Assembly: GCA_945907335.1 (NCBI GenBank)
Contig: CAMDSU010000035.1
Span: 1 to 12,657, forward strand
Source: Bordetella parapertussis
GTDB taxonomy: Bacteria; Pseudomonadota; Gammaproteobacteria; Burkholderiales; Burkholderiaceae_C
Length of the DNA: 12,657 bases
Direction of reading: 5' to 3'
Shown: positions 9,181 through 12,657 of the stretch, in pieces
Layout of the letters: every line of letters starts with the position of its first letter
Numbering within the stretch: the stretch's first letter is position 1
Notes under the pieces: generated by a model
The model's input: only the letters and a program-made list of their open reading frames with translations
The model's database searches: none
What the model was told of the DNA's origin: nothing
Position numbers and translations under genes: made by a program

Positions 9181-9210
9181 TTCCCACTTATTACCACTTG
9201 TTTGCACTTT
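9181..9210 (-). promoter_or_regulatory. Predicted MraZ operator: three 10-bp direct repeats
   Basis: On the sense strand three consecutive 10-mers align without gaps: AAAGTGCAAA, then CAAGTGGTAA, then TAAGTGGGAA. Each carries AAGTG at the same position, so the period is exactly one helical turn. MraZ is known to bind tandem direct repeats: TGGG-type boxes 5 nt apart in E. coli, and AAAGTG(T/G) boxes with 3-nt spacers in Mollicutes. This array fits that pattern and lies just upstream of mraZ. A further TCTCTGGGTT lies in the same 10-bp register two turns downstream (9161-9170). Confidence 0.8.
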
Positions 9211-9365
9211 AACAGAGATTTATCTGAATACCAACCAGAATTGATGTTTTACAAATAAAATCAACGACTTAGCGGTCGAATTGGATATGAATACTTTTTA
9301 AAAATTTATTTCAGGATAAGCACTTACGAATTAGACTGAATGTGATTGATTAGATTTCTTGGGGC
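9211..9365. other. AT-rich non-coding control region between dksA and mraZ
   Basis: This stretch has no plausible coding frame. It contains the weak promoter candidate described separately and a bulged AT hairpin (9241-9264, TTGAT pairing with ATCAA plus three T-A pairs). Nothing else recognisable was seen. Its AT-richness contrasts with the flanking genes and is typical of a strong promoter region. Confidence 0.5.
9225..9254 (-). promoter_or_regulatory. Weak candidate promoter of the mraZ operon
   Basis: Sense TTGTAA (9249-9254) and TATTCA (9225-9230) are separated by 18 bp, and the second is preceded by TGG, giving an extended -10 shape. Transcription would start about 10 bp before the repeat array, so bound MraZ would block it. 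The hexamers are poor matches and the region is AT-rich, so this is only a candidate. Confidence 0.3.
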
Positions 9366-9397
9366 AAAAAAAATGCAGACCTGACAAGGCCTGCATT
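9366..9397 (-). terminator. Rho-independent terminator of dksA
   Basis: Sense AATGCAGGCC (9388-9397) pairs with GGTCTGCATT (9372-9381) to give a 10-bp stem with a single G-U pair and a six-base loop, TTGTCA. A run of eight T follows on the sense strand, two of them in the stem. It lies about 20 bp after the dksA stop and should separate the dksA transcript from the mraZ operon. Confidence 0.9.
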
Positions 9398-9418
9398 GCT
9401 CTTTGTGGCGAGTCTGCG

Positions 9419-10588
9419 TCAATCGCCAAACATTTTTTGCTTCAGTTCGCGTCTTTGTTGTGCTTCCAATGACAAAGTGGCCGTGGGACGTGCGATCAAT
9501 CGGCCCACACCGATGGACTCACCAGTTTCATCGCAATAACCGTAGTCACCCGAGTCGATCCGCGAAATCGATTGCTCGATTTTTTTCAATAATTTGCGTT
9601 CGCGGTCACGGGTACGCAATTCAAGCGCATGCTCTTCTTCGATGGTTGCGCGATCAGCTGGATCAGGCACGATCACCGTGTCTTCCCGCAGGTGCTCGGT
9701 GGTTTCTCCTGCGTTGACCAAAATATCGGTCTTGAGTTGGACCAATTTGTGACGGAAGAACGCCAATTGAAACGCATTCATGTAGTCGTCATCTGACATG
9801 GCGATCACCTCTTCATCGGTGACCGAGTCTGGGGATTTGCTTTTCCAATTGTTGGCGAGTTTGGGGTTCTTAACGGGAACCACTGGCACAACCGCTGGCA
9901 AGCTGGGCACCAAGATCGGGCCGTAACTGGATTTGGCGGTGGTGGAAGCCACGCTTAGCCCGGGAGGTGGCGGCATCATCGCCATGGCTTTGGCTGCGCG
10001 CGGTGATTTTTTGGTGACTTCAGCAACGGGAGCCGTGGCGCCGGTGGGTGTTGGAGTGGCCTTGCCGGCTGAAGATTTAGCGGCGGTTTTGTCGTTTTTC
10101 TGGGAGGAGGATTTGGTAGCGCTATTCACGGATGAGGGAGCAGTCTTTGCAGGGGTTGATTTCTTGGCGGCAGCAGAGGTCTTGGACGCGGCCAATGACG
10201 CTTTGCTGGAACGGACGGCTGTTGGAGTTTTGACAACTGCTTTTTTGGCAGGAACTACTTTTTTTGCAGGAACTACTTTTTTAGGGGATGGTTTTTGAGG
10301 GGTGACAGTTTTTTTAGCAACTGCTTTTTTTGCAGGCGATGCTTTCTTGGAGGCCTCAGGTTTTTTAGGCACTGCTTTTTTGGCTACCGTTTTCTTTACT
10401 GGCAGTGGTTTTTTGGCGGTTGTTTTTTTCGGGCTTGGCTTGGCGGCAACAGGTTTTTTCGGGGCGACTTTTTTAGCGGGCGCGGTTTTTTTGGCAGCGG
10501 CTTTGGCTTTGGCAGGCACAGGCTTTTTGGCTGACGCCTTGTGATTGGCTTTCCCTTTGGAACTGGCGCTTTGCTTGGTATGTTTCAC
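9419..10588 (-). CDS. dksA: DksA-type RNA polymerase regulator with a long Lys/Ala/Pro-rich N-terminal extension
   Basis: DksA binds the RNA polymerase secondary channel and works with ppGpp on transcription initiation. The product has 389 residues in two parts. Residues about 255-389 are a complete DksA: VIAMSDDDYMN, an antiparallel coiled coil whose tip keeps D309, D312 and A314 (E. coli D71, D74, A76), then TRDRERKLLKKIEQS and GYCDETGESIG. Of the four zinc cysteines only C352 remains; the others are T355, S373 and A376, as I recall for other Burkholderiales DksA. Residues 1-205 are low complexity with many AKK, PKK and PAKK units, like histone H1 or AlgP tails, then a PPPPG hinge (206-210) and a Val/Pro linker. 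The GTG start has AGGAG 7 nt upstream. Family DksA is about 150 residues, so the extension more than doubles it. The DksA core is certain; the role of the extension is unknown. Confidence 0.93.
   Translation of the reverse strand: MKHTKQSASSKGKANHKASAKKPVPAKAKAAAKKTAPAKKVAPKKPVAAKPSPKKTTAKKPLPVKKTVAKKAVPKKPEASKKASPAKKAVAKKTVTPQKPSPKKVVPAKKVVPAKKAVVKTPTAVRSSKASLAASKTSAAAKKSTPAKTAPSSVNSATKSSSQKNDKTAAKSSAGKATPTPTGATAPVAEVTKKSPRAAKAMAMMPPPPGLSVASTTAKSSYGPILVPSLPAVVPVVPVKNPKLANNWKSKSPDSVTDEEVIAMSDDDYMNAFQLAFFRHKLVQLKTDILVNAGETTEHLREDTVIVPDPADRATIEEEHALELRTRDRERKLLKKIEQSISRIDSGDYGYCDETGESIGVGRLIARPTATLSLEAQQRRELKQKMFGD
10248..10283 (-). repeat. Tandem 18-bp repeat inside the dksA extension
   Basis: Two adjacent copies of an 18-bp unit, identical at 17 positions (plus strand gcaggaactactttttt plus one base), encode VVPAKK twice (residues 105-116). 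Each copy carries a run of six or seven A on the sense strand. The repeat stands out within a wider array of imperfect AKK and PKK codon repeats. Confidence 0.85.
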
Positions 10589-10609
10589 GGTACTTCTCCT
10601 GTCAGCCCG

Positions 10610-10631
10610 ATCTGGTCATTTAACGCCAGAT
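10610..10631. repeat. Inverted repeat in the dksA leader
   Basis: ATCTGG and CCAGAT flank a 10-bp spacer. It lies 10 bp upstream of the AGGAG of dksA. It could be an operator or an RNA hairpin; no T-run follows, so it is not a terminator. The arms are short and chance is possible. Confidence 0.4.
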
Positions 10632-10712
10632 ATATGACTGTTGTTATTCGATACTTGTTGCCCTTTTGTGACAGCCCCAATGCAGTCGCATGGCAGGGCT
10701 TGTGGCGCGCGG

Positions 10713-10718
10713 ATTGTA
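10713..10718 (-). promoter_or_regulatory. Candidate -10 element of a dksA promoter
   Basis: Sense TACAAT lies directly after the stop codon of the GTPase gene, with a poor -35 candidate CTGCAA 16 bp further upstream inside that gene. If used, dksA would have its own promoter and an untranslated leader of roughly 120 nt containing the inverted repeat. The -35 match is only 3 of 6. Confidence 0.35.
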
Positions 10719-10719
10719 C

Positions 10720-11784
10720 TCAGCTTACACACTGTTGCAGGCCTTGTATGAAAATATCTCTGGGCAAATCGATACCGATGAATACCATTTTGCTCATTCG
10801 CTTCTCATTTTTCTCCCAAGGCTGCCCCAAATCGCTGCCCATGAGTTGGTGCACGCCTTGAAAAATCACTTTGCGTTCCGTACCTTTCATGTGCAACACG
10901 CCTTTGTAACGCAGCATGCGCGGGCCGTAGATATTGACGATAGCGCCCAGAAAATCTTCCAACTTGGCGGGGTCTAGCGCCCGATCCGCTTTAAATACAA
11001 AACTTTTGACATCATCGTCGTGGTGATGGTGGTGACCGTGGCCATGTGCGTGGTCATGGTCGCCGTGGTGGTCATGCGCGTGCGAAGGATGGTCGCAGTG
11101 TTCGCCATCATGGTGATGGTGGTCATGGCCTTCATTCAAAAAATCCGGATCAATTTCCAGCGTGGTGTTGAGGTTAAAGCCGCGCAAATCAAACACTTTG
11201 TCCAAGCCAATCTCACCGAAATGCACGATGTGCTGTGGTGCACGCGGGTTCATGTGTTTGAGACGGTGTTGCAAAGCCTCGAGTTCATCTGTGGCGACCA
11301 ACTCACTTTTGCTGATGAAGATTTGATCCGCAAAACCGATTTGGCGGCGCGCTTCCTGACGGTCGTTCAAGGTTTGTGCGGCGTGCTTGGCGTCCACCAG
11401 CGTCAGCACTGAATCGAGCAAAAAGCTTTCGGCGATTTCATCATCCATGAAAAAGGTTTGCGCGACCGGGCCGGGGTCTGCCAAGCCGGTGGTCTCGATC
11501 ACCACACGGTCAAAATCGAGTTCGCCTTTGCGCTTTTTTTCAGCCAGCTCTTGCAAGGTGGTGCGCAAGTCTTCACGGATGGTGCAACACACGCAGCCAT
11601 TGCTCATTTGCACAATATGTTCTTTGGTGTCTGACACCAATATGTCGTTGTCTATATTTTCTTCACCGAATTCATTTTCAATGATGGCGATTTTGTGGCC
11701 ATGGTCCTCGCTGAGCACGCGCTTGAGCAAAGTGGTTTTACCGGCGCCCAAAAACCCGGTCAAGACAGTAGCAGGAATCAACAT
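10720..11784 (-). CDS. COG0523 (CobW/YjiA-type) G3E GTPase, putative zinc metallochaperone
   Basis: The G3E GTPases of COG0523 insert or move metals, often zinc; specific substrates are known for few members. The 354-residue protein has Walker A GFLGAGKT (10-17), ENEFGEE (36-42), the metal-binding motif C64-V-C66-C67, ETTGLADPGP (97-106), and a CobW C-terminal domain (about 259-350, KSFVFKADR to FIGIDLP). Between the two domains lies a loop (220-257) with 20 His in 36 residues, plus C230 and several Asp, a likely metal reservoir. The guanine-specificity motif, usually NKxD or TKxD, reads SKSE (158-161). The ATG has a weak GAGGG 10-11 nt upstream. It lies 67 bp after rlmI and about 130 bp before dksA; a TACACT that could be a -10 lies at 11826-11831. 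The family is sure; the metal is inferred. Confidence 0.9.
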   Translation of the reverse strand: MLIPATVLTGFLGAGKTTLLKRVLSEDHGHKIAIIENEFGEENIDNDILVSDTKEHIVQMSNGCVCCTIREDLRTTLQELAEKKRKGELDFDRVVIETTGLADPGPVAQTFFMDDEIAESFLLDSVLTLVDAKHAAQTLNDRQEARRQIGFADQIFISKSELVATDELEALQHRLKHMNPRAPQHIVHFGEIGLDKVFDLRGFNLNTTLEIDPDFLNEGHDHHHHDGEHCDHPSHAHDHHGDHDHAHGHGHHHHHDDDVKSFVFKADRALDPAKLEDFLGAIVNIYGPRMLRYKGVLHMKGTERKVIFQGVHQLMGSDLGQPWEKNEKRMSKMVFIGIDLPRDIFIQGLQQCVS

Positions 11785-11852
11785 GGAACTTCAACCCTCA
11801 TCAAAACAAACACAAAAGGTGGGGCAGTGTAGCCATGAATCAAGTCAATGGC

Positions 11853-12657
11853 TCACTTCTTCATCAATACCAAGCCCTTGAGGTACTCCCCTTCAGGGAA
11901 ATTCACCGTCATCGGGTGGTCTGGTGCGGCTTGAACACGCTCAAGTATGTAAGCATCCACCCCCGCATCTGTGCCCGCAGATGCCACGATTTTGTGAAAC
12001 AGTTCCGGAGGTATGCCGCCAGAACAGCTGTAGGTGAACAACACGCCGCCAGGCGCCAGCAGCTTGAACGCCCAGCGGTTGATATCTTTATAAGCACGCG
12101 CCGCACGCTCCGCATGCGCCGCGCTGGGCGCGAACTTGGGCGGGTCAAGCACGATGCCGTCAAACTGTTTGCCTTCTTTGTGCAAGCTGCGCAAACTGGC
12201 GTTCACGTCGGCGTCCATGAACACTTGGCGGTCTGCATCAAAACCGTTGCGGCTCACATTGGCTTGCGCCTTGGCAATCGCCGGTGCGGAAGAATCAATC
12301 GAAGTCACTTGTGCGCCATCGCTCAAAGCGCCGCTTTGCCGCATGCCGCTCAAAGCCGCCACGCTGAAGCCGCCGGTATAGCAATAGCAGTTCAACACCT
12401 GGCGCAAATTCAAACGCTGCGCATACTCGGCAAATTTCAATCGGCTGTCGCGCTGGTCCAGGTAAAAACCGGTTTTGTGGCCTTCGAGAATATCCAGCGC
12501 CAGCGTCCAATGGTGCTCCTGAATCACAATCTGCGTGTCGTCGCTGCTGCCCTCAGCCCGGTACAACCAACCGGTGACCGGGCCTAAGCCTTCAAGCGCA
12601 CGCACGCCGGAGTCCGAGCGCTCAAATACACGCTTGGCACCGGTGTGCAGCACCAGT
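11853..12657 (-). CDS. rlmI: RlmI, 23S rRNA m5C1962 methyltransferase, 3' part
   Basis: SAM-dependent class I methyltransferase that forms 5-methylcytosine in 23S rRNA. The reading frame is open to the high-coordinate edge, so the N-terminal PUA domain is outside the window (E. coli RlmI has about 396 residues; roughly 268 codons are seen here). Counting from the GTG codon at 12653: VFERSD, GHKTGFYLDQRDSR (59-71), SAM-binding VLNCYCYTGGFSVAAL (86-101), acidic SID (118-120), motif IV DPPKF (170-174) and motif VI TYSCSGG with the catalytic Cys at 210, then ADHP and FPEGEYLKGL. The order and wording follow E. coli RlmI closely. A paralogous family member such as RlmK-type enzymes cannot be fully excluded without the N-terminus. 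Confidence 0.9.
   Translation of the reverse strand, partial: LVLHTGAKRVFERSDSGVRALEGLGPVTGWLYRAEGSSDDTQIVIQEHHWTLALDILEGHKTGFYLDQRDSRLKFAEYAQRLNLRQVLNCYCYTGGFSVAALSGMRQSGALSDGAQVTSIDSSAPAIAKAQANVSRNGFDADRQVFMDADVNASLRSLHKEGKQFDGIVLDPPKFAPSAAHAERAARAYKDINRWAFKLLAPGGVLFTYSCSGGIPPELFHKIVASAGTDAGVDAYILERVQAAPDHPMTVNFPEGEYLKGLVLMKK

Noticed and set aside
9241..9264. AT hairpin in the mraZ control region as a regulatory RNA element
   Set aside because: The stem is nearly all A-T with a bulge, which is expected by chance in such AT-rich DNA.
9933..10544. Plus-strand open frames rich in Phe, Gly and Ala opposite the dksA extension
   Set aside because: They mirror the repetitive AKK and PKK codons of the other strand; no ribosome site or known family supports them.
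10641..10655. Possible Zur-like box (GTTAT...ATAC) upstream of dksA
   Set aside because: The halves are not symmetric when compared base by base, so it does not match a Zur palindrome. No convincing Zur site was found before the GTPase gene either.
11831..11853. Inverted repeat AGCCAT...ATGGCT at the rlmI stop as a terminator
   Set aside because: The arms are 6 bp with an 11-nt loop and no T-run follows in the sense direction; transcription probably continues into the GTPase gene.
11835..12587. A 250-codon plus-strand open frame opposite rlmI
   Set aside because: The minus strand encodes clear RlmI motifs, and the plus frame shows none.
1..12657. Mobile element, CRISPR array, defence system, tRNA or rRNA
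   Set aside because: No transposase, integrase, spaced direct repeats or cloverleaf sequence was recognised; the window is filled by conserved housekeeping genes.

Overview
The window reads as chromosomal DNA from a betaproteobacterium of the order Burkholderiales, most likely the Comamonadaceae. This rests on the gene order, the long MraY and MurD, and a DksA core ending in a TLSLEAQQRRE-type tail. Base composition looks moderate by eye rather than the strongly G+C-rich bias usual for the family. No species is claimed. All recognised genes are on the minus strand, so transcription runs from high to low coordinates.

Upstream block (12657 to 9366): the 3' part of rlmI (23S rRNA methyltransferase, cut by the window edge); a COG0523/CobW-type metal-handling GTPase with a histidine-rich loop; and a DksA-type RNA polymerase regulator. 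The DksA carries an unusual N-terminal extension of about 250 residues, rich in Lys, Ala and Pro, resembling a histone H1 tail. A strong intrinsic terminator follows dksA.

Control region (9365 to 9125): AT-rich and without a gene. It holds three 10-bp direct repeats that look like a MraZ operator, plus a weak promoter candidate.

Division and cell wall (dcw) cluster (9124 to 1): mraZ, rsmH, ftsL, ftsI, murE, murF, mraY, murD and the start of ftsW, in the canonical order. Neighbouring genes overlap by 1, 4 or 10 bp or lie 2 to 6 bp apart, so this is one translationally coupled operon. MurE, MurF and MurD build the UDP-MurNAc-pentapeptide, MraY loads it onto the lipid carrier, FtsW and FtsI (PBP3) make septal peptidoglycan, FtsL helps activate them, RsmH modifies the ribosome and MraZ regulates the operon.

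Most of the window is therefore a well-known conserved locus. The parts most worth a second look are the DksA fusion, its pairing with the COG0523 GTPase, and the MraZ repeat array. I saw no mobile element, CRISPR array, tRNA or rRNA.
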